From contig NW_026907680.1 of assembly GCF_028389875.1 (NCBI RefSeq), forward strand, positions 806,001 through 870,000: 64,000 bases of DNA. The letters are read 5' to 3'. The notes beneath the pieces are model-generated. The model was not told where the DNA came from, made no database searches, and worked only from the letters and a program-made list of their open reading frames with translations. The DNA comes from Rhea pennata (Eukaryota; Chordata; Aves; Rheiformes; Rheidae). How positions within the stretch are numbered: the first letter of the stretch is position 1; each line of letters begins with the position of its first letter. Of this stretch, positions 22,201 through 44,392 are shown piece by piece. The translations under genes were made by a program, and so were the position numbers.

Positions 22201-22729
22201 GTAACCAACTGGCTAACCTTTCTTCTGCAGCTTGATGGAGCTGCCTAAGTATTTTGTATGGAAGCACATGTGTGGTCTTGCTCAAGTCAGGTGCTGCCTT
22301 TTAGCCACAGCAGTCCCTCTGCTCCCTTCCATTCTCTTCCAGCTACAGGCATGTAGCGTTTTCAGCGTTCTCTTAGCACTGAGCACATTGCTCCTGGATC
22401 TGTTCTGTGTCCCCTACTTCAGTCCTCCTGCAGTGGAAAACCCTCCAGTGCAGCCCAGCATGGCCACTGGCAGGCACAAGGCTTTGATGCTGAGTGTGAG
22501 GGCACTTGTGCCTTGCTCCCGGGAGCCTCGCAGCAGGAAAATGGTGTCAGTGCTGACAGGGAGGTGATTCCAGCCCCACCCACCTGGAAGCCAGGAGGAG
22601 GAACCTTGCTGCTGCTTCTGCTAGTGAGCTCACTTGCGCCTCAAGACCTGAGAGGCCACCAGTGGCCACAAGGCTGCTGTTAGTGCCTGGGAGGGAGCAA
22701 CCAGCCTGAGGAAGCAGCAGGGGTGTTGG
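19250..22729. repeat. Segmental duplication arm B (inverse of arm A)
   Basis: Reverse complement of roughly 325-3,455, interrupted by about 350 bp of unshared sequence at 19,315-19,670. It has the same series of open frames as arm A, here on the plus strand: 19,735-20,142, 20,191-20,595, 20,598-20,930, 21,695-22,177 and 22,232-22,567. AG acceptor-like sites precede some of them, such as TCTCCCAG at 21,856. I cannot name a product. The arm ends abruptly at 22,729, where the retroviral 5' LTR begins. Confidence 0.8.
21316..21660 (-). mobile_element. CR1 LINE 3' end
   Basis: Inverse of the element at 1,399-1,741. It begins ATCACAGAATTACAG and contains the CR1 tail motifs, so it was present before the A/B duplication. 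Confidence 0.85.
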
Positions 22730-23282
22730 TGTTAGAGAAATACTGTGGGGAAAACCTTGCAAATAGTTAACAAGACTCAAGGACACGGGGGAGAGAAAAA
22801 CAGTACTGCAAAGGATAACCAGCTCCGGCTAAATGACCTTCATGAAACCACAGCGCTGTAAAGATTGCGAGGAGTAAGTAAGACAAAAACAGCAGAATAA
22901 CCCAGAAGTGACCTGAGGTTCATTAAGGCTTATTAACATATTGAACTTCACACTCCTAAATGAATAATGAGATGGAAATGACATGATAATGATGTTACCG
23001 CCTCTTCTTCGCTTCCTGTGCTAATTAACAAGAATGTGAAAGCACAAGCGCAGAGCGATTACCTGAGGTAATGAAACTGTAACCAACAGGAAAACTTGCA
23101 TGAAGTACTCTCTGAACAGCGTGTATAAACGAAGAACGAGAAGGGGAGAAAGTGTGCTAGCTCTGTGGATTTACCAGCTAGCCCCCATCTCTGCGCAGAA
23201 ATGAAATCAACAAACACCTCGACCCTGTGTGTCTATTGGTTGCTTGCACACCGGGTAACAGAACCCAGATTTTGGGACAACA
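22730..23282 (+). repeat. ERV 5' LTR
   Basis: Begins TGTTAGAGAAATACTG directly after arm-B sequence and ends in ACA three bases before the primer-binding site. It contains a TATA box (TATAAA, 23,124-23,129). The length of about 550 bp is normal for a gamma-type LTR. The opposite LTR is missing apart from a stub at 28,854-28,867, so LTR divergence cannot be measured. Confidence 0.75.
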
Positions 23283-23285
23283 GTT

Positions 23286-23303
23286 TGGCGACCCAGGTGG
23301 GAC
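23286..23303 (+). other. ERV primer-binding site
   Basis: TGGCGACCCAGGTGGGAC, beginning with the TGG that pairs with a tRNA CCA end and lying three bases after the LTR. I cannot say with certainty which tRNA it matches. Confidence 0.6.
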
Positions 23304-23672
23304 TTGCCAGAAGGCCTTGCCCAGATCATCTTGCCGTTCCCGACAGCAGACTGGATCGGATCGAGCTCCAGGATGCACTGACCTGTTGATCGGGGAGTCC
23401 TCTGACCTCCCACCGAATTCGGGACGAGAAGAGGCTAAAAGGTGCAACGCCGACCAGAGATATTTGTGCCAGGGCGAAAGGGGGGTGAATCTTTGGATTG
23501 GTGAGTATCAAATTTACTTACTTCCGCGGAAGACTATGTTGAATTATGTCACACATAGACACTCGGCAAAGGTTGCCTTAAATTGACCAGAGGGGTCAGA
23601 GCAGAGTGCGCACAAAGGTACGGGAAAAAAGGTATTTCTAGGTAATAAGGTTGGTATTTCTAGGTAATTAAC

Positions 23673-25167
23673 ATGGGATCAAGCCAATCCATGATTCCTC
23701 CCTGTAGCCCTTTGGGTTGTATTTTGAAACACTGGAATATTTTTGGAGGAGATCGGATGACAAAAAAAAAAAGAATGAAAAGATGTTGTAATCAATGGTG
23801 GCCAATGTATAAGCTGGAATGTGATGAGAAATGGCCAAAAAATGAACTATAACACTATATTGCAGTTACTGCTGTTTTGTTGCTGGAAGGGGAAGTGGGA
23901 TGAGATACCCTATGTGGAGGCTTTTGTGTCACTATATAGGGAAGCAGAAATGCAGAGGGATTGTGAACTTATAAGTAAGGAGGAATCTGTAATGGTTGCA
24001 GTAGGAAAGAAGGAAGAGAGCGGGTATTGTGCTAACAGACAAATTCTGAATGGAGAGGAGCAGGAGGATGTACAACTACTGACAGTGCCCCCCTCTTGTG
24101 GAAACGATTCCACCGCAGTTGAAGCATCGGCCCCCCCGCTAGAAAGCCAAGAGTCCAGCCCTATTTCTGGCCAAACTAGGAGACGGAAACAACCTGTTCT
24201 ACAGGCTCCTTTGAGACAAGCAGTGGGACCAGAAGGGCTGCCAGTATTTGTACATGTTCCTTTTACAGCCTCGGATTTACTAAACTGGAAGCAGTCTGTT
24301 GGATCATATAGGGAAAATCCTGAGAAGCTGCATCAGCTTTTGGAGACTATTATGATAACTCATAATCCGAACTGGGGAGATGTGCAGGCGCTGTTGAATG
24401 CTTTCCTGACGGGAGAAGAAAGGAGGCTGGTAGTTGCTAAGGCAAAAGAAGAGGGTGAGAGAAGGGACAGAAAGGGGGAACCTGAGGTCTATTTACGCAC
24501 CAGAAAGGATCCAGAGTGGGATCCAAATAGGAGTGGGGGTAGGGAGCTATTGAGGCAGTATCAACAGCTAATCTTATACGGGTTTCGGTACAGAGTTCCG
24601 AAACCAAAGAACGCATCAAAACTGTATGAAGTAAAGCAAGGGCCTGAAGAAAATCCCTCGGCTTTTTATGAAAGATTATGCGAAAGAGCCAGAAAATGGA
24701 CAGACCTGGATCCAAATGAGGAAGCAAATCAAAGGCTGTTTAATATGCTCTTCATTGGCTAGTCAGCTCAGGATATTAGAAAGAAGCTGCAGAAGGTAGA
24801 TGGAGCTGGGGGAATGTCTATTCCACAGCTGATAGAAATAGCGTATAAGGTATAGAATAATCGAGATGAAAAGAGAACAAGAGAAATCGAATGAAACTGC
24901 AGGCTTCTCTCCTGGCAGCTGTCCAGAGGAATGAATTCCAAGGCAGGGGCAGGGGAAGCAGGAGAGGTAACAGAGGAGGAAGAGGTGGAAGGGGAGGGAG
25001 TCCAGGAGGAGGCCTCCCTAGACCCGCTTTGGGTCCAAATCAATGTGCAATTTTGTAGGCAGGAAGGGCACTGGAAAGATGAATGTCCAAATCGAAGAAG
25101 GATAACAAAGCTACAGAGCCCAGCAAACACCAACCTAATTATGTTAGAGGAGTCACATATGGAATGA
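23673..25167 (+). pseudogene. gag: ERV gag remnant (matrix, capsid, nucleocapsid)
   Basis: An ATG at 23,673 starts with Met-Gly-Ser-Ser, a myristoylation-type matrix start, but this frame stops at 23,850-23,852. The main open frame (23,821-24,762) is in another phase, so a frameshift separates them. The capsid part holds a major-homology-region-like motif (VKQGPEENPSAFYERL). In-frame stops follow at 24,760-24,762 and 24,853-24,855. The nucleocapsid remnant (24,931-25,167) has one zinc knuckle with the downstream C, H and C (FCRQEGHWKDEC), but the first cysteine is out of frame. Confidence 0.85.
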
Positions 25168-25187
25168 AGGGGACCGGGGGAGAAATA

Positions 25188-27315
25188 TAGTATTTCCTCA
25201 GCTGATCCCCTGGTTCCAGTAAAGCTGGGGAAAGAAACTATAGATTTTTTATTAGATAGTGGAGCCACTCATTCACTGATAACTATTTGTAAAGGACCCT
25301 TAAGTAAGACTGCTACCACCATTGTTGGGGCTACGGGAAGGAAAGCTTTGAGGCCATTTTTGCAACCAATGGAGTGCATGACTGGAGGTACTAAATTGAC
25401 TCATGAATTTCTCTCTATGCCAGAGTGTCCCCTCCCTTTATTAGGACGGGATTTACTATGCAAACTGAATGCGCAGGTGACCTTTTCTGAGAGTTCCGTG
25501 CAGCTCCACAGCCCTCCAGAATCGGCATGGAGAGCACAAATCTGCCTTTTGATGGGATCGGCTCCAGACGATAACAGTGCAAGTATCCCTTCAAGTGTAT
25601 TGGATGCGGTGATTCCCTTGGTTTGGGCCTCAACAAAGCCAGGCAAAGCAAAAAACGCGACTCCAGTCAAAATAGAGCTGCAACCAGGAGCGAAGCCAGT
25701 TAGGGTGCATCAGTACCCTATCAAGCTAGAAGCACGTAGAGGATTGGAACCCCTAATTAATGCCTTCTTGCAATATGGCTTGCTTAGAGAGTGTCAGTCT
25801 GAATTCAATACACCAATCCTGCCGGTAAGGAAACCGCACTCCCAAGAATATCGACTGGTCCAGGACCTGAGGGCAGTGAATCAAATAACAGAAGATATCC
25901 ATCCAAGTGTGCCAAACCTATATACTCTTTTAGCCTCGGTGCCTGAGACTAACAATTGTTTTACAGTGCGAGATTTAAAAGATGCCTTTTTTTCTGTATT
26001 CCTATAGAAGAACAAAGCCAGACAATTTTCACCTTTGAATGGGAAAGTCCCACTACAAGGAGGAAGGAGCAGTTATGCTGGACGGTTCTTCCTCTAGGAT
26101 TCAAGGACAGCCCTACCGTGTTTGGTGAGATCTTGGCCAAAGAACTAGCCCAATGGCAGGAAGGTAACAAAAATGTCACTCTTTTACAGTATGTGGATGA
26201 CATTTTGAGTGGAGCGGATTCAGAGCAAATATGTTTAGAGGCGACAGTGAGTCTGTTCAATTTTTTGGGACTTGCCGGGTATCGTGTTTCAAAGAAAAAG
26301 GCTCAGATTGCGAAGAAGGAAGTCCAATATCTTGGATTTAAAATATCAAAAGGAGACCGTGCACTAGGAGCGGAAAGAAAAGAGGCTATATGCCGAATTG
26401 CAGGACCCCGCACAAAAAGACAGCTGAGGGGATTCTTGGGAATGGCAGGATTTTGCCGTATATGGATCCCTAATTTTGTGCTGATAACTAAACCTTTATA
26501 TGCAGCCCTAAAGGGTCCGGAGGAATGGTTAGAGCGGACCCCAGAATGCCGTGCTAGTTTCGATGAAATAAAAAAGAAATTGACGGAAGCTCCAGCACTG
26601 GGACTCCCAGATATGGCTAAACCCTTTCAATTGTATGTGCATGAGCGGCAGCAGGTGGCCTCGGGAGTAATGACCCAAATGCTTGGGAGCCGGAAAAGAC
26701 CGGTGGCATATCTTTCTAAACAATTAGACAAAGTAAGTAAAGGATGGCCGGCCTGCCTCCGGGCTATAGCAGCCACCGTCTTTATTAATACAAGAGGCCC
26801 GCACATTGACTGTGGGTAGCAGCTTTGTACAGAATGGAGAGAGAAAGGCTGGATATGCAGTAGTGACTCAGTGGAAAGAAGTAGAAGCTAAACCATTGCC
26901 ACAAAACACCTCAGCAAGAAAGGCTGAAATCATTGCCCTTTTACGAGCCCTTGAAATCGGAAAGGGCCAAAGAGTAAATATAGATACTGACTCAAAGTAT
27001 GCTTTTGGGGTAGTTCACACTCATGGAGCGATTTGGAAAGAACGAGGGCTCTTAAATTCTCAAGGAAGTAATATCAAGTATGGACAAGAGATATTAAGAT
27101 TGTTCAAAGCAATAATGGAACCCAAAGAAGTAGCTATAATGCATTGCAAAGCCCACCAGAAGGGAAATAGTGAAGTGACACAAGGAAACAGGAGAGCAGA
27201 TATGGCAGCCAAAAAGGCAGCACTAGCAGGACAGGTGATTGGGGCTTTATTACCCAGTAGAAAAATACAGGTGAGACGTCCTGAATATTCAGACAAAGAA
27301 AATCAGTTGGCATAA
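25188..27315 (+). pseudogene. pol: ERV pol remnant: protease, reverse transcriptase, RNase H
   Basis: The protease active site reads LLDSGATHSL (25,255-25,266 encode DSGA) with a later PLLGRDLL. It continues in the same frame into reverse transcriptase. A frameshift occurs in a T-run near 25,990. The next frame (25,956-26,819) holds the polymerase motif YVDD (26,190-26,201) and thumb/connection sequence. A second break with apparent loss of sequence lies near 26,780-26,810. RNase H follows in a third frame (to 27,315) with its acidic motifs (AEIIAL, DTDSKYAF, NRRADMAAK). The first catalytic aspartate is replaced (TVGSS where TDGSS is usual). Confidence 0.88.
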
Positions 27316-27379
27316 AGGCTAGAATGTACAAAAAATGCTAAAGGGTGGTGAGTCACCCCAAATGGACAAGTTTTAACTA

Positions 27380-28408
27380 CAGCCAAAATGATGGAAGTGC
27401 TCCTCAAGAGACTGCATGAAGAAACTCACATGGGAGCAGATGCTATGATAAGCAGCGTAAAAAAGATATGCTGTGGGATCAAAGATGCTATCAAATGCTG
27501 ACCTTATTGTAAGGAGATGCCCCACCTGTTGTGCAACTAACCCCAAAATTCAGAAGAAACCACCTATGGGAGAACTAAGAAGAGGATTAACCCCAGGGGA
27601 ACACTGGCAGATCGATTTCTCTCAATTGCCTAAATGTGGTCGGTTTAAAGATTTACTTGTTTTGGTAGATACATTTTCTGGCTGGCCAGAAGCCTTCCCA
27701 TGCTCCACCAATCGTGCAAAAGAGGTAATTAAGATTTTACTAAAAGAGATAGTTCCTCGATTTGTGATTCCTGAAGGTATATCCTCAGATAATGGACCTC
27801 ATTTTATTTCAGAGGTGGTTCAAGGAACATCCAGATTTTTACAGATGAAATGGGAATTACACACTCCATGCAGACTCCAGTCTAGCGGTAAGGTAGAAAG
27901 AATGAACCAAACACTTAAAAGACATATTTCAAGACTGTGTCAGGAAACCCATCTTAAATGGGTAGATGTATTACCAATGGCCTTGATGAGAATAAGAATA
28001 ACCCCAAGAATAAAAAAGGGAGTAAGCCCTTTTGAAACACTTTATGGGAAACCTTACCCAATTAATGAAATAGGGGGACGAAGTGATCAAATGCATGTAA
28101 GAGGGGAAGAAATGTTGAGAGAGTATTTATTGTCTTTGTCTCGGGTACTAACATCTTTACATAGGTACCTTAATCAACGTACCCCCCTTCCATTGGACTC
28201 CCCTGTGCATGACTTCAAGCCTGGGCATCTAGTTTATATTCGGACATGGAAAGAAGAACCACTAAGAGAAAAGTGGAAAGGACCTTACCTGGTGCTTCTG
28301 ACAACTCCTACTGCAGTAAAGGTGGAGGGAATAAGTTCCTGGACCCACTATTCCCGAATACAGAAGGCACCTTTGAATGACTCGTGGACTGCCACACCCA
28401 CAAGATAG
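27380..28408 (+). pseudogene. pol: ERV integrase remnant
   Basis: The N-terminal zinc site is partly visible (HEETH-type pair near 27,415, CPTCC near 27,516), with frame changes between the two halves. The catalytic core is open. The acidic triad is present as D (27,614), D (27,788) and E (27,896), giving DD35E spacing. The C-terminal part has the WKGPYLVLL motif (GPY/F type), which with the overall order supports gamma-like (class I) grouping. The open frame 27,473-28,408 is the longest intact piece of the element. Confidence 0.85.
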
Positions 28409-28842
28409 CTCTCAAGAGAAGAACACAGAAGTTACAAAAGTGATGAACTGCACTTGGAAAATTGAACTCTTTTATATGGAAATAGAGTGCTCTTAAGTGT
28501 TATTAGGTGTTATTTTGCATTCTGATAGTATTGTTAATTATAGATAGAGCTGATTTACAAGAATATTGATTTGTTTAATTTAATTTGTTTGCTATAGAGT
28601 TAAGATGGAAAATGAGGACATTGTTAACTTTGTTATGCACGCTCATTGGTAGAGCTAACCTGATTTTGTAGCTTATACGGGCCTTCAGAAAAAGTGACTC
28701 AGATTACTGCTTGCTTCTCTATCCCCAGATCTCCTGGATTACCCATGCCATGGGAAATACTTAGAATTAACTTAACATTCATGTAAGAATAATTGAAGTT
28801 GTTTAAATGAGACTTGCTAGATAAGTGATATTAACAAGTCTC

Positions 28843-28867
28843 AGAGGGGGGAATTCTTAGAGAAATA
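28843..28867 (+). other. ERV polypurine tract and 3' LTR stub
   Basis: AGAGGGGGGAA (28,843-28,853) is a polypurine tract. It is followed by a few bases, with TTAGAGAAATA (28,857-28,867) matching the 5' LTR start. Past that, similarity to the LTR ends, so the 3' LTR is lost at a breakpoint. Confidence 0.7.
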
Positions 28868-30184
28868 TCCCCCCCCTTAAAAAGCAGGGCCCGCTCTTTG
28901 AAACAAAGGCAAGTGTTTTCCCCCAAAAGACAATTCCGCAGAAGGGGAACGGCGGCACGTGCAGGTGTGGTGAGACGCTCGCGCAGGCGTCGTTCCGCAG
29001 CGGGGACGTTCCACTGCTGCCCGAGCTTTGAGCCCGTCACTGCAACGGGAACCGCAGCTTGCCCGGTGGCCCCAGAGCTTGACTCGTTCCCGAGAAGCCG
29101 GAGGCTCTGGCCAGGCGGCGGCCGCTCGCCCCCAGGGGAAAAAAAGAGAAAAAAGCCATTTCTGGGCACGCTCTGGCAAGGCAGCAGGAACTTCGGGGTG
29201 TTCCCCGAAGTTCCTGGGATGAGCCCACGCAGGTGTATCCACTCTGGTTTCATGCAGGGATGCTGAAGCCACAGGCCAGTCTGCAAGGCCCTAAAAGTAA
29301 GGAGCTGCTAGCAGAAAAGCTAACATGAGAAATAAAAGAATTTTTAAAAAATTAAAAAGCAAAGGCAGGGTAACGTTCTAGTCGTACTCAATCACCCACA
29401 ACATCTTCTGTCTCGTAAGATGGTCACATTTGAATGGTAGGGTTATTTTGTTTTGTTTTAAATCTATTTTAAAAATACCTACTGAAACCAGCAAGTCAAA
29501 AAATTTTCTCTTTCCCTTATATCTGCAGTGGAGACACCTGAAGCATCCAGAGAGGTCACAAAATCCAATTATTCCAATGAGCAGGGATAAAAGACAACGT
29601 CCTTTCAGATCGCATCTAATTAAATTAACCAAAAATCGGTTTAAGCGCTAACTTGGCGCCTGTTATGCCCGTCTGGAATCTCTTGGATCTTGTGAATCCG
29701 GCAGTTGGCCGCGTTGCAGTAACTGTCTTTTCAAGGGACTGCTCGCCAGCGAGCGGCTGGGTACAACTGCGGGAGACACGTCCCAGCTGCGCTGCTGCAT
29801 TCCACCCTCAAACGCGGCAAGCGCGGGTTCATTGCTGAGCCCTGCGGTCAGTTAAGCTCTTTAGAGTGCTTGAAGAGTAAATGCAACAGAAATAGCAAGG
29901 GGGGTTTAAATACGATTTGTTAAGGTGAGGAGCCAAATAGAAAAGACCTGCCTGGAGTTCCTGTTTAGATACATTTCATCAGTAAAAAACAATACAACGT
30001 TTTACAGAGTATCCTCCCCAAAACTGTACAGAAATTACAAACATTTCCCCTCTGTCCATAAAGCAGAGTTTAAATTATCCCATTTCATAGTCCATATTCA
30101 AGGCAACAAGTGAAACGATGCTGCTCAGCTCGTCTTGTAGGAGAAGCAGGATCGTTCTTCTGAGCTGCAGTCCTGCTAGAGATG
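28868..30184. other. Region between ERV breakpoint and TMEM209 stop
   Basis: A GC-rich block (28,920-29,270) and then AT-rich unique sequence. The part next to 30,184 should be the TMEM209 3' UTR. By eye I found no AATAAA on the minus strand in it. A perfect 13-bp inverted repeat lies at 29,186-29,215. I see no genes here. Confidence 0.4.
29186..29215. repeat. Perfect 13-bp inverted repeat
   Basis: AGGAACTTCGGGG, a four-base TGTT loop, then its exact reverse complement. It is noncoding and its purpose is unknown. It could be a cruciform or hairpin in RNA, or a chance palindrome. Confidence 0.85.
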
Positions 30185-42161
<11,977 letters not shown>

Positions 42162-42514
42162 TTAGATTCTCACTCTGTACAAGACCTTTAAAAAAGTAAA
42201 AAAGCAAAAAGAAATTACATAAAAGGACTTCACATTGAGGTACCAAATCGTGTGTAGTGTTAAGAATGAGCTTCAGTGGTTTAAAAACAAAAAACAAAAA
42301 ACAAAAACAAAAAACCCAAAACAATATTCCTCTTATAAACTGCATAAGCACTGTCACCTCTTCACAGTGAAACAGTTTCCATTTTCTCCACTGAGGTACA
42401 GAGGACAGAAAAGAGAGCCAGATTCCAACAGCGTTTTTGAGAAATAGCATTTTTCGGAATGCTGAGGCAACACTGCCTTCTCCAAGCAAGGAAAACAGAC
42501 CAAGAAAACATCTT

Positions 42515-43000
42515 GCACAACCTGGCAGTTTTCCTACTGAAAACACCCACCTATCTCCTTCTGTCAGCTCAGGACAGCTCTGTACCCTCCCCACACCCTC
42601 CCCCCTTTACACCACAAAATGCCCTATGTAACAGAAATAACGCTTCCTGCATATTCTACTCCTCTCATCACTCTAGCACACACCATGCCACACACACACA
42701 CACACACACACGCGGGCGCGCTTGTCACCCGCCGGCAGCCCGCCGCACTCCCAGGCCTCGCTGCCAGGCCCTGAGTCGGCAGCGACACCGCCGCTCCGCT
42801 CCGCTCCGCCCCCGAGGGCGCCGCGGCCCAGGCCCAGGCCCAGGCCCCGCCCGCCGCCCCCACCGCAGCCGCCTCCAACGATTGGTCGCGCGGACGTGAC
42901 GTCACCGGAATCAGTTCTGCGGGGGGGGCGGGGTGGGGGGGAACGCCGTTGCCGGGGAGATGCCGTTAACGGCGGGGGGGGGGAGGGGGGCGGGGGAGAC
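42515..43000 (-). promoter_or_regulatory. CpG island promoter copy 1 for TMEM209
   Basis: GC-rich block with a CCAAT box on the minus strand (ATTGG on plus at 42,881-42,885) and a consensus CRE, TGACGTCA, at 42,897-42,904. The downstream sequence could make a noncoding first exon ending at 42,729 (GGCGG|GTGACA). It holds a CA dinucleotide repeat at 42,688-42,711. The minus-strand CCAAT orientation suits TMEM209. Confidence 0.65.
42688..42711. repeat. CA microsatellite
   Basis: A run of about twelve CA units beside the TMEM209 CpG island. The second promoter copy lacks the long run. Confidence 0.9.
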
Positions 43001-43024
43001 GACTCCGCTTTTGAAAAACAACGT

Positions 43025-43700
43025 TCGCCCGTGCACAGCCCGGCCGCTTTCCTACTGAAAACCCCCGCCCGTGTCCGTCTCCAGACCCTCCGCACACCCC
43101 CCCGCCTTTACGCCACAAAATGCCGCACACAACAGCAGTAACACTGGCCACTTTCCCTGCTCCTCCCATCAGCGCAGGAAACTGCCACGCCTCCCCCGGC
43201 CACAGGCTTCAAAACCTCTCAGCTACTTCGTCGCTGAACACAAACATACAAGAGTTACCTCAGAGAACACGCGGTTTAACTGAAATGACAGGATTTCACA
43301 CGCACAGCCCTCTCCCACCTCCACCACCCTAGACCCTTCCCCACACCCCCCCCACTCTGGCACACACCACGACACGCACGGACACTTGTCACCTGCCAGC
43401 GGCCCGCCGCGCTCCCAGGCCTCGCTGACAGGCCCTGAGCGCGCACGCCCCGGCTCCCCCGCAGCCAAACCCCGCCGACCACAAGCAGACTCGGCCCCGC
43501 AACGAGCAGGCGCCCCGGGAGGGCGGCGACACCGCCGCTCCGCTCCGCTCCGCCCCCGAGGGCGCCCAGGCCCCGCCCCAGGCCCAGGCTCCGCCCGCCG
43601 CCCTCACCGCAGCCGCCCTCACCGCAGCCGCCTCCAACGATTGGTCGCGCGGACCTGTGACGTCACTGGAGGCAGTTCCGCGGGGGCGGGGTGCCGTTGC
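43025..43700 (-). promoter_or_regulatory. CpG island promoter copy 2 for TMEM209
   Basis: A tandem duplicate of copy 1 with the same CCAAT (43,640-43,644) and TGACGTCA (43,658-43,665), offset by about 759 bp. It has the better candidate first-exon donor, CAG|GTGACA, giving an exon end at 43,393. The open frames in this block are composition-driven and not called genes. Confidence 0.65.
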
Positions 43701-43794
43701 CAGGGGTACGCCGTTGCCAGGGGAACGCCGATCCCAGCCGGATGCCGTTGCCAGGGGGACGCCGTTGCCAGGGGGACGCCGTTGCCAGGGGGAC
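43693..43794. repeat. 17-bp minisatellite upstream of promoter copy 2
   Basis: Six copies of a 17-bp unit, GCCGTTGCCAGGGGGAC, starting at 43,693, 43,710, 43,727 (diverged), 43,744, 43,761 and 43,778. Promoter copy 1 has only one similar unit near 42,946. The GTTGCCA core looks like half of an X-box (RFX) site. Confidence 0.8.
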
Positions 43795-43799
43795 GCTCG

Positions 43800-44294
43800 T
43801 GCAGCCGCCCCGGACGCCCCGGCCGATGGCGCCTGCCCGACCCGGCCGCAAGCGGCGCCAGGCGCCATGGCGGCCCCAGCGCGGCGGCCGCGACGCCCCC
43901 CGCACCCTGCCGCCCGCCTTGGCCGCCACCGGCCGTGCCCACACCCGGCCGTACCCTTCCCCTGCTCGGCTCCCACTACGGCCGCGTGCGGGCACACCCC
44001 CCGGCTGCCCCACGCCAGAGCCTGGCCAAACGTGTTGCTCCTGCCTGCAAACCTCACCACGAGGAGCAGGGAGGAATAAAAGCACCGCTGGCCGCTGAAA
44101 GGGAGCACGAGTTACAGCAGACCGCTCTGTGAGCGCGGGCCAGCGGACAACCTCAGCTGCTCCAAAACCCTTCCTGCCTTTGCCTCAGATCCCAAGCACC
44201 AACCTGAAATTAAGAAAGCCTAAAAAAGGAGATTAACTACAAGCCTAGACTGCACAGTTATCGATAAACACAGTGTCTAACGCTTGGCCACTCT
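43800..44294. other. GC-rich to AT-rich transition, no gene recognised
   Basis: Sequence upstream of the TMEM209 promoter. The GC-rich part (to about 44,080) has open frames in several phases with no recognisable domains. The rest is plain unique sequence up to the CR1 at 44,295. Confidence 0.4.
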
Positions 44295-44392
44295 GTACAG
44301 TGTGCTGTAGGTGACCCTGCTTGAGCAGGGGGGTTGGACGAGATGATCTCCAGAGGCCCCTTCCAACCTCCATCCTTCGATGATTCTGTGAT
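44295..44392 (+). mobile_element. CR1 LINE 3' end
   Basis: Short CR1 tail ending GATTCTGTGAT. It is the inverse of 19,111-19,210 and marks the border of the copy-2 duplication. Confidence 0.85.

Larger units (their letters stand above)
22730..28867 (+). mobile_element. Endogenous retrovirus, gamma-like (class I), defective
   Basis: Order on the plus strand: LTR, primer-binding site, leader, gag, protease, reverse transcriptase, RNase H, integrase, polypurine tract, and the first bases of a 3' LTR. There is no env: after the integrase stop (28,408) about 430 bp contain no retroviral reading frame that I can see. Gag and pol carry stops and frameshifts, so the element cannot encode working proteins. 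It sits exactly in arm-B sequence, replacing what would be the equivalent of positions 1-325 of arm A. Confidence 0.9.

Noticed and set aside
28409..28842. Possible env gene after integrase
   Set aside because: No open frame or envelope motif in about 430 bp; it reads as noncoding sequence before the polypurine tract.
42688..42711. Repeat array considered as CRISPR-like
   Set aside because: A plain CA microsatellite in a eukaryotic context, with no spacers.
43386..44132. Plus-strand open frame of 248 codons divergent from TMEM209
   Set aside because: Lies in a duplicated CpG island with long open frames in most phases. It has no domain, and a minisatellite lies inside it.
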